Below, in pieces: positions 1-6,338 of a stretch of DNA of 8,150 nucleotides; position 1 is the first letter of the stretch, and the number at the start of each line of letters is the position of its first letter. This stretch comes from CAZBWW01 sp964496005 (lineage in GTDB: Bacteria; Patescibacteriota; WWE3; UBA101185; UBA10185): contig CAZBWW010000035.1 of the NCBI GenBank assembly GCA_964496005.1, positions 1 through 8,150 on the forward strand. Direction: 5' to 3'. The notes beneath the pieces are model-generated. The model did not search any database, was not told the origin of the DNA, and saw nothing but the letters and a program-made list of their open reading frames with translations. The position numbers were made by a program, and so were the translations under genes.

Positions 1-124
1 CCAAAAATTCACTTTGCATCTGTTTTTCCTGTGCAACTTGTTTTTTGTACTTTATGAAAAAGGAAGAAACAACAACTAATAATACTATTGTTGTTGACAG
101 GGCAATGAGCAGATAAATATACAT
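1..124 (-). CDS. Probable sensor histidine kinase, N-terminal fragment (cut by window edge)
   Basis: Only the first 41 codons lie in the window. The reading frame opens with ATG at 124 and stays open to base 1. Residues 3-24 are a strongly hydrophobic membrane segment. A basic stop-transfer stretch (KYKK) follows, then a Gln/Glu/Lys-rich helix ending in QMQSEFL. In sensor histidine kinases a helix ending in SEFL usually leads straight into the H-box (SHELRTP), which here would fall just outside the window. The frame starts 11 bases after the stop of a single-domain response regulator, as expected for a two-component operon. There would be no room for an extracellular sensor or HAMP domain. 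The kinase call is inference from context and this short motif; another membrane-anchored coiled-coil protein is possible. Confidence 0.5.
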   Translation of the reverse strand, partial: MYIYLLIALSTTIVLLVVVSSFFIKYKKQVAQEKQMQSEFL

Positions 125-135
125 CTTAGAGAATC

Positions 136-537
136 CTAATTTACAAGTTTCACTGCAGAGTTTTCGGCATCCCCAAGATATGAAGCCACTTTATCAGATA
201 GTTCTGACGGCACAATATTGTACTTCATTATATAGTCCTCTGCACCCAGCTCCAAAGCCTTGCTTACATTGTCTTCGTTACCGAAATTGGTCAAAATCGT
301 AACTTTTATCGCTTTTGTTTCTTCTTGGGATTTTAGCTCTTCTAAAATTTGTAAGCCGTTTTTATTTGGCAGCATCAGATCCAACAAAACTAACGCAGGT
401 TTTTGAGATTTGATCGCGTCGTATGCTAAGTTACCGTCAGAAACATTGCTCACAGAATAGCCTTTAAGCTCAAGCTCTGTCTTGTACAAGTTATAAAGTG
501 GGATATCGTCCTCAACTATAAGTATCTTACTTGCCAT
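136..537 (-). CDS. Single-domain response regulator (CheY-like receiver)
   Basis: The 133-residue product is one receiver domain with no output domain. The acidic pocket is E9, D10 and D11, and the phospho-acceptor is D53 in the LLDLMLP motif. The switch residue is T83 and the conserved lysine is K105, so all catalytic positions are present. Without a DNA-binding domain it probably acts by protein contact or passes phosphate on, as CheY or Spo0F do. A probable histidine kinase starts 11 bases downstream and is the likely partner. The ATG at 537 has no Shine-Dalgarno site. A promoter-like TTGATT-N17-TATCAT ends 8 bases before it, suggesting a nearly leaderless mRNA. The family call is secure; the target is unknown. 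Confidence 0.92.
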   Translation of the reverse strand: MASKILIVEDDIPLYNLYKTELELKGYSVSNVSDGNLAYDAIKSQKPALVLLDLMLPNKNGLQILEELKSQEETKAIKVTILTNFGNEDNVSKALELGAEDYIMKYNIVPSELSDKVASYLGDAENSAVKLVN

Positions 538-545
538 ATAAGAAA

Positions 546-574
546 ATGATACACAAAAACAATTTCACAATCAA
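546..574 (-). promoter_or_regulatory. Putative promoter of the response regulator (near-leaderless)
   Basis: On the minus strand a -35-like TTGATT (574-569) is separated by exactly 17 bases from a -10-like TATCAT (551-546). Transcription would start near 539, one or two bases before the ATG at 537. No Shine-Dalgarno sequence lies between the -10 and the start codon. Read by eye; not experimentally supported. Confidence 0.5.
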
Positions 575-593
575 CAGGAAATGTATTATTCTT

Positions 594-1709
594 ATGCACA
601 TGGTAAAAAAGGTTTTGTTGGGTATATTACTGCTTGGGTGTGTAGGGCTTGTTGTTGCAGCAATTGCTGACTTTTTGTACATGGATCAACAAATAAACTC
701 GGGGGATGGATTTTTGTCACCAATAATCGAACAAGCAGAAAATCTAACCGCGGCGGTTTCTCCACCTCAAACTGATCTCGCAGATGATAATGTAATTAAT
801 GTACTGTTATTAGGAATAGATAGAAGAAGCAGAGCAGAAGCCGGGTACAGAACAGACATCATGATTCTGGTTTCAGTAAATACAGAAACTAATAGGGTAG
901 TACTGACCTCAATTCCCCGAGATTTGTGGTACGGTAGCGGTAGGCTAAATGCGACGTATATTGCTGAGGGGTGGGAAGGTATGCAATCTGCAATTGAAGA
1001 AATTACAGGCCACAAACCTGAAAGATTTATCCTAACTGATTTCGCGGATTTTGCCTGGGTAATAGATGCGCTTGGAGGAGTTGATGTAGTCGTTGAAACT
1101 GCTTTTACTGATCATGAGTATCCCAATGATGTTACTAACACCCCAATGACAATTTCTTTTACGGCAGGTCCGCAACATTTAGACGGTGCTAACGCGCTAA
1201 TTTACTCCAGATCACGGAAGGGCGATTTTGACAACGGAGACTGGGGAAGAATGGCACGGCAGCATATTGTACTAAAGAGTCTAGTAAACGCGATTGCTCA
1301 GCCAACCAGCTTTATTTGCGGTTTAACGAAAAATACGCCATTTGCACAAGGCGGGTGTGCCGAGGCAATAGACAAAAATACAATAGAACAAGCCCTAAAA
1401 ACCGTAACTACGGGAAAGATGGAAACAAACCTGGCAGTTGAAGATCTAGTGTATTTGTGGGATTTTTATAAAGACAAAGATTTGTACACTATTGAGTCTC
1501 TATTTTTAAATCATGATTATTTGTTTACCCCGCCAATGGCTGAGTATGGCGGTGCGTGGGTGTTGGCGCCAATCGGAGATAGTTATACTACATTTCAAAC
1601 TGATCTCCAGAATTTACTTACCGGTATCGCGCCAAGTGCTGAACCATCCGAACCGGTATTAGAAAATCAGACAACGGATCCTACTCCAGAACTGCCTGCT
1701 ACAAACTAA
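594..1709 (+). CDS. LytR-CpsA-Psr (LCP) family cell-wall glycopolymer ligase
   Basis: This is a 371-residue membrane-anchored LCP protein. Residues 7-29 form one N-terminal membrane helix, placing the rest outside the cell. The LCP domain spans roughly 67-234. It shows NVLLLGIDRR, then GYRTD (R86, D88), then SIPRD (R109, D110), and the SRSRKGDFDNGDWGRMARQ block with the arginines that bind polyprenyl pyrophosphate. LCP enzymes move lipid-linked glycopolymers onto peptidoglycan. Two extracytoplasmic cysteines (C242, C255) could form a disulfide. The last 30 residues are a Pro/Glu/Thr-rich tail. The ATG at 594 is chosen because it gives a proper signal-anchor and has AGGAA at 576-580. ATG at 600 is equally plausible, and a TTG at 531 would add an unlikely polar leader overlapping the divergent regulator. 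The family call is strong. Confidence 0.9.
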   Translation: MHMVKKVLLGILLLGCVGLVVAAIADFLYMDQQINSGDGFLSPIIEQAENLTAAVSPPQTDLADDNVINVLLLGIDRRSRAEAGYRTDIMILVSVNTETNRVVLTSIPRDLWYGSGRLNATYIAEGWEGMQSAIEEITGHKPERFILTDFADFAWVIDALGGVDVVVETAFTDHEYPNDVTNTPMTISFTAGPQHLDGANALIYSRSRKGDFDNGDWGRMARQHIVLKSLVNAIAQPTSFICGLTKNTPFAQGGCAEAIDKNTIEQALKTVTTGKMETNLAVEDLVYLWDFYKDKDLYTIESLFLNHDYLFTPPMAEYGGAWVLAPIGDSYTTFQTDLQNLLTGIAPSAEPSEPVLENQTTDPTPELPATN

Positions 1710-1723
1710 CTGCTACAAACAAA
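1696..1723. repeat. 14-bp imperfect tandem duplication across convergent stops
   Basis: CTGCTACAAACTAA (1696-1709) is followed at once by CTGCTACAAACAAA (1710-1723), identical at 13 of 14 positions. The first copy contains the LCP stop codon TAA. The second contains the yraN stop (TAG on the minus strand). It looks like a small slippage duplication at the junction of two convergent genes. Confidence 0.75.
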
Positions 1724-2066
1724 TATTTTTATAGTGGCTAAGTGTTACCTTATGCCCTTTTTGTGTAATACAAATAGCATCTAACCGCCATGCTTCGACA
1801 GGTTTGCTTTGCTGTGCAAGAAAAAATTGTATTGTTCTATAAAGATGCCTAAATTTGTAGTAGGTTAAGGCATCGTGTGCATTCCCAAATGCGGTTGACG
1901 TTCTAAACTTGACTTCAATAAAGACTACTGTTTTTGAATTCTTTTGTGCTACCAGATCCAATTCTCCCCAATGGCATGACCAGTTTCTTGCGAGTATCTC
2001 ATACCCCTTACTTTGCAAGTATTTAACTGCAATGTTCTCCCCATGTATACCCTTCTCGCGTTTCAC
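1713..2066 (-). CDS. yraN: YraN/UPF0102 family protein, restriction-endonuclease-like fold
   Basis: The 117-residue product matches the YraN (UPF0102) family in length and motif order. GENIAVKYLQSKGYEIL (9-25) is the N-terminal helix motif. GELDLV (34-39) and the E-x-K of FIEVKFR (E51, K53) are the nuclease-like core. A later WRLDAI carries the usual R-x-D. The PD-(D/E)XK-type residues E35, D37, E51 and K53 are all present, so it may cut nucleic acid, but the cellular role of YraN is not settled. The start is GTG at 2066, with no Shine-Dalgarno site. It lies 126 bases downstream of ftsI on the same strand and ends 3 bases from the convergent LCP gene. It may be the last gene of the division operon or have its own weak promoter. 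Confidence 0.9.
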   Translation of the reverse strand: MKREKGIHGENIAVKYLQSKGYEILARNWSCHWGELDLVAQKNSKTVVFIEVKFRTSTAFGNAHDALTYYKFRHLYRTIQFFLAQQSKPVEAWRLDAICITQKGHKVTLSHYKNICL

Positions 2067-2072
2067 AAAACT

Positions 2073-2101
2073 ACCATAGCAGTATTTTCTACTTTTGTGA
2101 G
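2073..2101 (-). promoter_or_regulatory. Weak candidate promoter for yraN (leaderless geometry)
   Basis: On the minus strand an extended -10-like TGCTATGGT (2081-2073) ends 6 bases before the GTG start. A 4-of-6 match to a -35 box, CTCACA (2101-2096), sits 17 bases upstream of it. Transcription would start at the GTG itself. The boxes are poor, and read-through from ftsI is just as likely. The rest of the 2067-2192 gap is AT-rich with no convincing terminator hairpin. Confidence 0.25.
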
Positions 2102-2192
2102 CTGTAATAGTCTATTGAAAATAGAGTTGAGTGAGGAAAATAGAATTAACTGACTAAATCACAAAATAAGTAACTCGCTGACTTTAAAAAAA

Positions 2193-4187
2193 TTACTCGG
2201 TAGTTTCCTCGTCGCTTTCACCTTCACCACTAGTGTCAGTAGAAGCGTCCTGTACTACAGGTTGTGTACTTTCCTGCGGTTCTTCAGTAGGTGCAATTTC
2301 TACAAGCTCTTCTTTTTTATCCACCGGTATGCCGTAAAATTTTACTAGATCTTCGGTAATCTGCATCCATAAAGGTACGGCTGTCTCCGCGGCATATACA
2401 CTACTAGTCGGTTCTTGTAATTTAACGATCATGGTATATTTTTTACTTTCAGGTAAAAAACCTACAAATGTCGCGTTAGTCTTTTTAGGATCATATTTGC
2501 CATTAACCGGTATTTGAGCCGTACCTGTTTTTCCTGCAACTTTGTACCCTTTTATATTAAAATATCTGGATTCTCCGCCTTCAACAGCTTGTGTTAATAA
2601 ATCGACCATAGTTCCGGCTGTTTCCTCTGATAGTACGCGGCGGACATTTTTTACCGGAATAGGCAATTCCTTATTATTATCAATCAATTTTTCAACAATT
2701 CGTGGTTTTATTAAATTTCCCCCATTTGCCATAACATTAATGACGTTAAGCATTTGCAACGGTGTAGCAGAAATTCCCTGACCAAAAGAAACAGTAGCCA
2801 AATCAATCGCAGTTAGTGTATCGGGATCCCGTACAATTCCCGTATCCTCACCTTCCAAATCAATACCTAATGGCTCACCCAACCCGAAGTTCTTCTGGTA
2901 ATCAGACAGCTTTTCTGCCCCAACCTGGTGACCTACCCACGCCGCTCCAATGTTATTTGATTTCTGCAATAATTGAATAATCGTAAGTGTCCCGTGGTGC
3001 TTACCATCCCAGTTATCTATTACATAATCCGAGTACTGGACCGGTCCCGCATCTACAAATGTTGTAGTAGGCTCCACTATTCCTAGATCAATCGCCGCAG
3101 ATACTGTTAATGGCTTCATTACGGATCCGGGCTCGTATGTTTCTTGAATTGCCAAATTTCGTCTTTCAACTTTTTTCATGTCGGGATTAGCGTCAGGCAT
3201 TTCTTTTGTCTTATCTGCTTCGGCTGTCTTATCTGCTTCTGTATTTTCCGGTGTATCAGGTTCGGATTGGGCTGTTTCTATGGTTTCTTTATCACTATTT
3301 GTTTCGCCAGTTCCAAAATCATTAAAATTCGCAGGATCAAATGTCGGGTAGTTCGCCATGGCAACCACATCACCGGTAAACGGGTCCATAACTATTACGC
3401 TCCCTGATAATGCGCCATATTTTAAGACACCTTCCTTAAGTCTATTTTCCACAATATATTGCACAGCCCGATTTATTGTAAGCACAATATCCCGACCATT
3501 AATCGGGTCTACCCGTTTGTACCCACCGACTAAAATAGGTGCTCCAAGCGCGTCTTGTTCCTCGATAATCCGCCCCGGGCGCCCGCGTAAATCACCGTTA
3601 AAGCTACCTTCAATACCAAAGTACCCTTGATGCTCCCCTTTTTCGTTTCGGGCAACAAACCCCAACACATGAGAAGCGAGCGTATTTTCCGGGTAATATC
3701 TTTTGGGCTCTTCTTCAAAGCCAATACCTTCAAGTTGTAACTTTTCAAGATTATGCTTTTCTTCGGGAGTTAACTCGCTGTGCAATTTTACCCAAAACAA
3801 ATCTAAACTTAGTGAGTTATAAAATTTTTCTTCGTAGAATGTAACCGGATCAGCTAAGCCATATTTGTTAAGTGCGCCAAAAAACTCAGCTAGTTTTTTT
3901 GCGGTTCCAAGCTTGTCTGTGATAACTTTTGGTTCAGCATATACAAAATATGAAACCTGTGTCGTCGCTAACGGATAGCCGTCGCTACTTAAAATGTCAC
4001 CCCGTCTGGCGGGAATTTCTTGTAATTCCCAGTACTGTTCCTGCGCCATCGCTTCATATTGACCGTGATTAAGAACTTGAATTTGGAAAAGTCTTGCAAT
4101 AAAGGCAAATGCTGTCAACACAAACACCGTAATAATGAGATTTATTCGCAAATTGTTTTCTTCGAGAGTTAGCCGCTTACGTGTCAT
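2193..4187 (-). CDS. ftsI: FtsI/PBP3-type class B penicillin-binding protein (septal transpeptidase)
   Basis: The 664-residue product is a class B PBP that cross-links peptidoglycan at the septum. Residues 16-34 are the membrane anchor. RRGDILSSDG (61-70) opens the PBP-dimer domain. The transpeptidase has all three active-site motifs: SVMK (S355, K358), SNN (410-412) and KTG (553-555). Its ATG overlaps the FtsL-like stop as TAATG, so the two are translationally coupled and ftsI needs no site of its own. Two regions are odd. Residues about 292-341, just before the catalytic serine, are a Glu/Asp/Thr/Lys-rich insert. Residues about 623-664 are an acidic Glu/Ser/Thr tail that would lie outside the membrane. 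Position after mraZ, rsmH and ftsL makes FtsI more likely than the elongation enzyme PBP2. Confidence 0.95.
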   Translation of the reverse strand: MTRKRLTLEENNLRINLIITVFVLTAFAFIARLFQIQVLNHGQYEAMAQEQYWELQEIPARRGDILSSDGYPLATTQVSYFVYAEPKVITDKLGTAKKLAEFFGALNKYGLADPVTFYEEKFYNSLSLDLFWVKLHSELTPEEKHNLEKLQLEGIGFEEEPKRYYPENTLASHVLGFVARNEKGEHQGYFGIEGSFNGDLRGRPGRIIEEQDALGAPILVGGYKRVDPINGRDIVLTINRAVQYIVENRLKEGVLKYGALSGSVIVMDPFTGDVVAMANYPTFDPANFNDFGTGETNSDKETIETAQSEPDTPENTEADKTAEADKTKEMPDANPDMKKVERRNLAIQETYEPGSVMKPLTVSAAIDLGIVEPTTTFVDAGPVQYSDYVIDNWDGKHHGTLTIIQLLQKSNNIGAAWVGHQVGAEKLSDYQKNFGLGEPLGIDLEGEDTGIVRDPDTLTAIDLATVSFGQGISATPLQMLNVINVMANGGNLIKPRIVEKLIDNNKELPIPVKNVRRVLSEETAGTMVDLLTQAVEGGESRYFNIKGYKVAGKTGTAQIPVNGKYDPKKTNATFVGFLPESKKYTMIVKLQEPTSSVYAAETAVPLWMQITEDLVKFYGIPVDKKEELVEIAPTEEPQESTQPVVQDASTDTSGEGESDEETTE
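3207..3239. repeat. 18-bp period direct repeat inside ftsI
   Basis: The 15-mer TGTCTTATCTGCTTC occurs at 3207-3221 and again at 3225-3239, a period of 18 bases. On the minus strand it encodes two six-residue units, ADKTAE and ADKTKE. It lies within the acidic insert of FtsI and suggests the insert grew by in-frame slippage. Confidence 0.85.
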
Positions 4188-4501
4188 TAAAATGATGTTA
4201 ACACAGCTGTTGAAGTATCGGGGGCGATAACTGATACATATCTTTGCATCGGTTCAAAACCAAGTTCGGTAGCTCGGGTTTCTACAAAGGAAAGTGACGC
4301 AAATTTTGATTCTTCAAGTTTAAGCTCGGATATTTCTTTAAGTAGTGCTTGTTTTTCATTATCCAATTCAACCATTTCCTTTCCTTTTACGGCAAGTCTA
4401 TTTGAGACATAAAGTTGGGTAAATATGCTGCATACAAATATGCCTGTACAAAGTACAAGTAAATTTTTGCAGTTGAGTGTTGCGATAATTTTTTGTTTCA
4501 T
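4187..4501 (-). CDS. ftsL: FtsL-like division protein (single membrane helix plus coiled coil)
   Basis: The 104-residue product has the shape of FtsL/DivIC proteins. It has a short basic cytoplasmic end, one membrane helix (about 13-32) and an external charged coiled coil (about 38-67) rich in Leu, Glu and Lys. The tail carries RATELGF, resembling the A-x-x-LG motif near the end of these proteins. FtsL joins FtsB and FtsQ at the division site and activates FtsW and FtsI. Sequence is poorly conserved in this family, so the call rests on topology and on its place between rsmH and ftsI. Its stop overlaps the ftsI start by one base. The ATG at 4501 has no nearby Shine-Dalgarno site. Three cysteines (11, 18, 24) lie in or beside the membrane helix. 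Confidence 0.8.
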   Translation of the reverse strand: MKQKIIATLNCKNLLVLCTGIFVCSIFTQLYVSNRLAVKGKEMVELDNEKQALLKEISELKLEESKFASLSFVETRATELGFEPMQRYVSVIAPDTSTAVLTSF

Positions 4502-4580
4502 TGTTCAAATATTTTTAACGACCTAACTTTTACTTTTCTTCCTTTTTAGCTTTTTCCTCTTTTGTTTTCTCGTAACATTT

Positions 4581-5627
4581 CTACGCTACGCGCTCATATA
4601 CTCGCAACTTAGCGCTGCGGGCACGCTTGTTGTGTACGATTTCTTTCGCGGACGGTGTTACCGGTTTTTCGGTAACTGCTGCCAATTCGACATGCGCTGC
4701 TTCGATTTCGACCGTGTCTCTGCCGGTTATTACATCCTTTTTTGTGTTACTAGTTTTACTAGTTTTACTAGGCCGCACACCACGGCCAAATTGCTTGGCC
4801 ACCCTATCTTCAAGCGAATGAAACGAAATAATCGCTATTCGCCCGCCAGGCAGTGTAAGGAGGTGTGCGGCCTGAGGCAGTGACTTCTTTATATTTTCAA
4901 GTTCGTCATTTACGACGATTCGTAAGGCTTGAAACACACGAGTTGCAGGATGTATCCTGCCGCGCTCGTAGCCTGGAGGAGCCTGCGCAACAATGAGATC
5001 GGCTAGATCCTTTGTTGTTACAAACTGCTTCAAATTACGAGCATCTACTATTGCATGCGCGAACTGCTTTGCTAAATGCTCTTCTCCGTATTCGCGAAAT
5101 ATATTTTCAAGTTGCTTTTCGCTTAGAGTATTTACTAAATCCGCTGCGGTTACCCCAAGTTCAGTATCTAACCTCATATCCAATGGCTCATTTTTTTGGA
5201 AACTAAGCCCTTTGCCGGAGTCATCCAACTGAAATGAACTAAACCCTAAATCGTACAAAATCCCGTCCACTTGTGTAAAACCATACTCCCGCGCTACCTC
5301 ACCAATATTTTTAAAATTTGCTCTTACAGCGGTAAACTGCACACTTATGTCATGCGCATCAGTTTCCCCGGTAAAAAAATCTTTTTTTAACGTGCTAAAG
5401 ATCCTATCCGTGGCTCGGTCAATCGCTCTTGCGTCTGCGTCAAGCCCCAACACACTACCCCCTAGTTTCAGAATTTCAAGTGTATGCCCGCCATCACCCA
5501 GTGTTGCGTCAATGTATTTTTTGCCTTTTTCAACTGCCAAGTACCTTAATACCTCATCCGTAAGCACTGGCTTGTGATAATTGTGGATCCCGCCACCTGA
5601 TTTTTTACCTTCGGTCTCCATGCTCAT
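4581..5627 (-). CDS. rsmH: 16S rRNA (cytosine-1402-N4)-methyltransferase RsmH (MraW)
   Basis: The 348-residue product has the full RsmH signature. The S-adenosylmethionine loop is DATLGDGGH (40-48) with the acidic GLDAD (61-65). Then come the YDLGFSSFQLD block (125-135), HPATRVFQALRI (226-237), SFHSLEDR (268-275) and the terminal NKRARSAKLRV (333-343). The enzyme methylates N4 of C1402 in 16S rRNA in the decoding centre. Residues about 287-298 are a Ser/Lys/Thr linker encoded by a 9-bp tandem repeat. The start at 5627 lies 2 bases after the mraZ stop and has GGAG at 5636-5633. An ATG two codons later (5621) is an alternative. The TAG stop is followed in frame by 16 mostly Lys/Glu codons before a TAA. 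Confidence 0.96.
   Translation of the reverse strand: MSMETEGKKSGGGIHNYHKPVLTDEVLRYLAVEKGKKYIDATLGDGGHTLEILKLGGSVLGLDADARAIDRATDRIFSTLKKDFFTGETDAHDISVQFTAVRANFKNIGEVAREYGFTQVDGILYDLGFSSFQLDDSGKGLSFQKNEPLDMRLDTELGVTAADLVNTLSEKQLENIFREYGEEHLAKQFAHAIVDARNLKQFVTTKDLADLIVAQAPPGYERGRIHPATRVFQALRIVVNDELENIKKSLPQAAHLLTLPGGRIAIISFHSLEDRVAKQFGRGVRPSKTSKTSNTKKDVITGRDTVEIEAAHVELAAVTEKPVTPSAKEIVHNKRARSAKLRVYERVA
4749..4772. repeat. 9-bp tandem repeat within rsmH
   Basis: ACTAGTTTT occurs twice in tandem (4749-4757, 4758-4766), followed by a partial third copy, ACTAGG. On the minus strand it encodes a repeated Ser-Lys-Thr in a variable linker near the RsmH C-terminal third, where length variation should be tolerated. 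Confidence 0.75.
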
Positions 5628-5636
5628 TCCTACTCC
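5628..5636 (-). promoter_or_regulatory. Ribosome binding site of rsmH within the mraZ stop region
   Basis: GGAG (5636-5633) lies 5 bases before the rsmH ATG and overlaps the last codons of mraZ. The AGGA formed by the mraZ TAG stop could instead serve the second ATG at 5621. Either way rsmH is probably translationally coupled to mraZ. Confidence 0.6.
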
Positions 5637-6052
5637 GTACCGGCAGTAATTTGCGCCTGTACTTTAGCCAGATGAGCTTCCCATGCAGCCTTATCCCAAA
5701 TTTCCACATGGTTTCCGGCACCTATCACAGCAGTTTTGCCGTTTAAATTAGCAAATTCGCGCAGATTCGGCGGAATAACCACTCGGCCTTGGTCATCAAT
5801 ATTTGCTTCGGTCGCATTCCCAAACAAATATCTTCTCAGCTGTCTGGTCTCCGGATCTGTAATTGGTTTATCTACCAACCTTCCGGCTTCCGCCTGCCAG
5901 TCTTCGACATCAAAGACAAAAACGCACGGCTCAAAACCGCGAGCCAGAATAACTGTATTTCCGGTAAACTGATCTCTTAGACGGCTCGGTAACGCTATTC
6001 GCCCACCCTCGGTCATATTTGGTTGATATTCGCCTAAAAACATTTTGGTCAT
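5630..6052 (-). CDS. mraZ: Transcriptional regulator MraZ
   Basis: The 140-residue product is a MraZ protein with two SpoVT/AbrB-like halves. The first half carries GRIALPSRLRD (17-27). The second carries DDQGRVVIPPNLREFA (86-101), with the conserved FGNATE before it and VEIWD (116-120) after it. MraZ forms ring-shaped oligomers that bind short direct repeats upstream of its own operon, and in E. coli it represses the dcw cluster. It is the first gene of this cluster and ends 2 bases before rsmH. The ATG at 6052 is chosen because AGGTGA (6062-6057) lies 4 bases upstream. ATG at 6043 would give the more usual MFLGEY beginning, but its spacing to that site is too long. Confidence 0.96.
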   Translation of the reverse strand: MTKMFLGEYQPNMTEGGRIALPSRLRDQFTGNTVILARGFEPCVFVFDVEDWQAEAGRLVDKPITDPETRQLRRYLFGNATEANIDDQGRVVIPPNLREFANLNGKTAVIGAGNHVEIWDKAAWEAHLAKVQAQITAGTE

Positions 6053-6056
6053 GAGT

Positions 6057-6062
6057 TCACCT
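6057..6062 (-). promoter_or_regulatory. Ribosome binding site deciding the mraZ start
   Basis: AGGTGA (6062-6057) is 4 bases from the ATG at 6052 and 13 bases from the alternative ATG at 6043. The shorter spacing favours the upstream start and adds three residues (MTK) to the usual MraZ beginning. Confidence 0.5.
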
Positions 6063-6142
6063 TTAGTTGTTCAAATTTATCCCGCGGCAGTTTTTACATT
6101 CAAAAATCAAAGGGCAAGAAAAAATCAATCCTTCATCATTTC

Positions 6143-6180
6143 GGTCAACATATTCACCATATTTCACCAGATCATATCCA
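6143..6180 (-). promoter_or_regulatory. Candidate MraZ operator: TGG-type direct repeats, 10-bp spacing
   Basis: Reading the minus strand, TGGTGAAATA (6169-6160) is followed directly by TGGTGAATAT (6159-6150). A related TGGAT stands upstream at 6180-6176, and GTTGA follows at 6149-6145 in the same 10-base phase. One unit per helical turn is how E. coli MraZ sites are built (TGGGN repeats with 5-base spacers). They sit immediately downstream of the proposed mraZ -10 box and about 100 bases upstream of the mraZ start. Binding is inferred. Confidence 0.5.
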
Positions 6181-6208
6181 ATATGTCGCATTTACCACCG
6201 GGAGTCAA
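6180..6208 (-). promoter_or_regulatory. Putative mraZ operon promoter
   Basis: TTGACT (6208-6203) matches the -35 consensus at 5 of 6 bases. It is followed after 17 bases by CATATT (6185-6180), a 4-of-6 match to the -10 box. Transcription would begin near 6173, giving a leader of about 120 bases before mraZ. The start would lie inside the TGG-type repeats, which suits repression by MraZ. Confidence 0.45.
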
Positions 6209-6322
6209 TACAAAGATTACCCGAAGTGTTGTTTTGACAACGTTATTTGCTTGACTATTTACACGTTGGGGAGTTTGGTTGAGTTCGATATACACCGCAA
6301 CAGTAACATCTAAAGCTTATTG

Positions 6323-6328
6323 TATAAT
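6323..6328 (+). promoter_or_regulatory. Consensus -10 box of the C39-like gene (near-leaderless)
   Basis: TATAAT (6323-6328) is a perfect -10 box ending 10 bases before the ATG at 6339, so the leader would be about 4 bases. The matching -35 region near 6300 is poor. A separate TTGACA at 6234-6239 lies inside the inverted repeat GTTGT-N4-ACAAC (6228-6241) but has only a weak -10 partner. The rest of the 286-base gap from 6053 to 6338 is accounted for by the mraZ promoter and repeats; I see no gene in it. Confidence 0.5.
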
Positions 6329-6338
6329 TCAGCTAGCT

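Noticed and set aside
584..589. TATTAT as a -10 box for the LCP gene
   Set aside because: It sits only 4 bases from ATG 594 (10 from ATG 600) and there is no -35 partner near 561-566. It could fit the near-leaderless pattern but is too weak to annotate.
531..593. Longer LCP frame starting at TTG 531
   Set aside because: It would overlap the divergent response regulator, cover its promoter and put a polar stretch of 21 residues before the membrane anchor. ATG at 594 or 600 is the better start.
2112..2124. Small hairpin CTATT-GAA-AATAG between ftsI and yraN
   Set aside because: A five-pair AT-rich stem with no T-run after it on either strand is too weak to call a terminator.
4546..4578. Ten-codon frame starting right after rsmH (ATG at 4578)
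   Set aside because: Very short, no ribosome site of its own and basic random-looking residues; the region is better read as spacer or remnant rsmH tail.
2542..5972. Many plus-strand open frames of 60-90 codons opposite ftsI, rsmH and mraZ
   Set aside because: They are shadows of the minus-strand genes, with no family motifs, and each is fully covered by a well-identified gene.
6279..6338. Longer C39-like frame from TTG 6279
   Set aside because: It lies upstream of the perfect TATAAT at 6323-6328, has no ribosome site and adds residues with no family feature.
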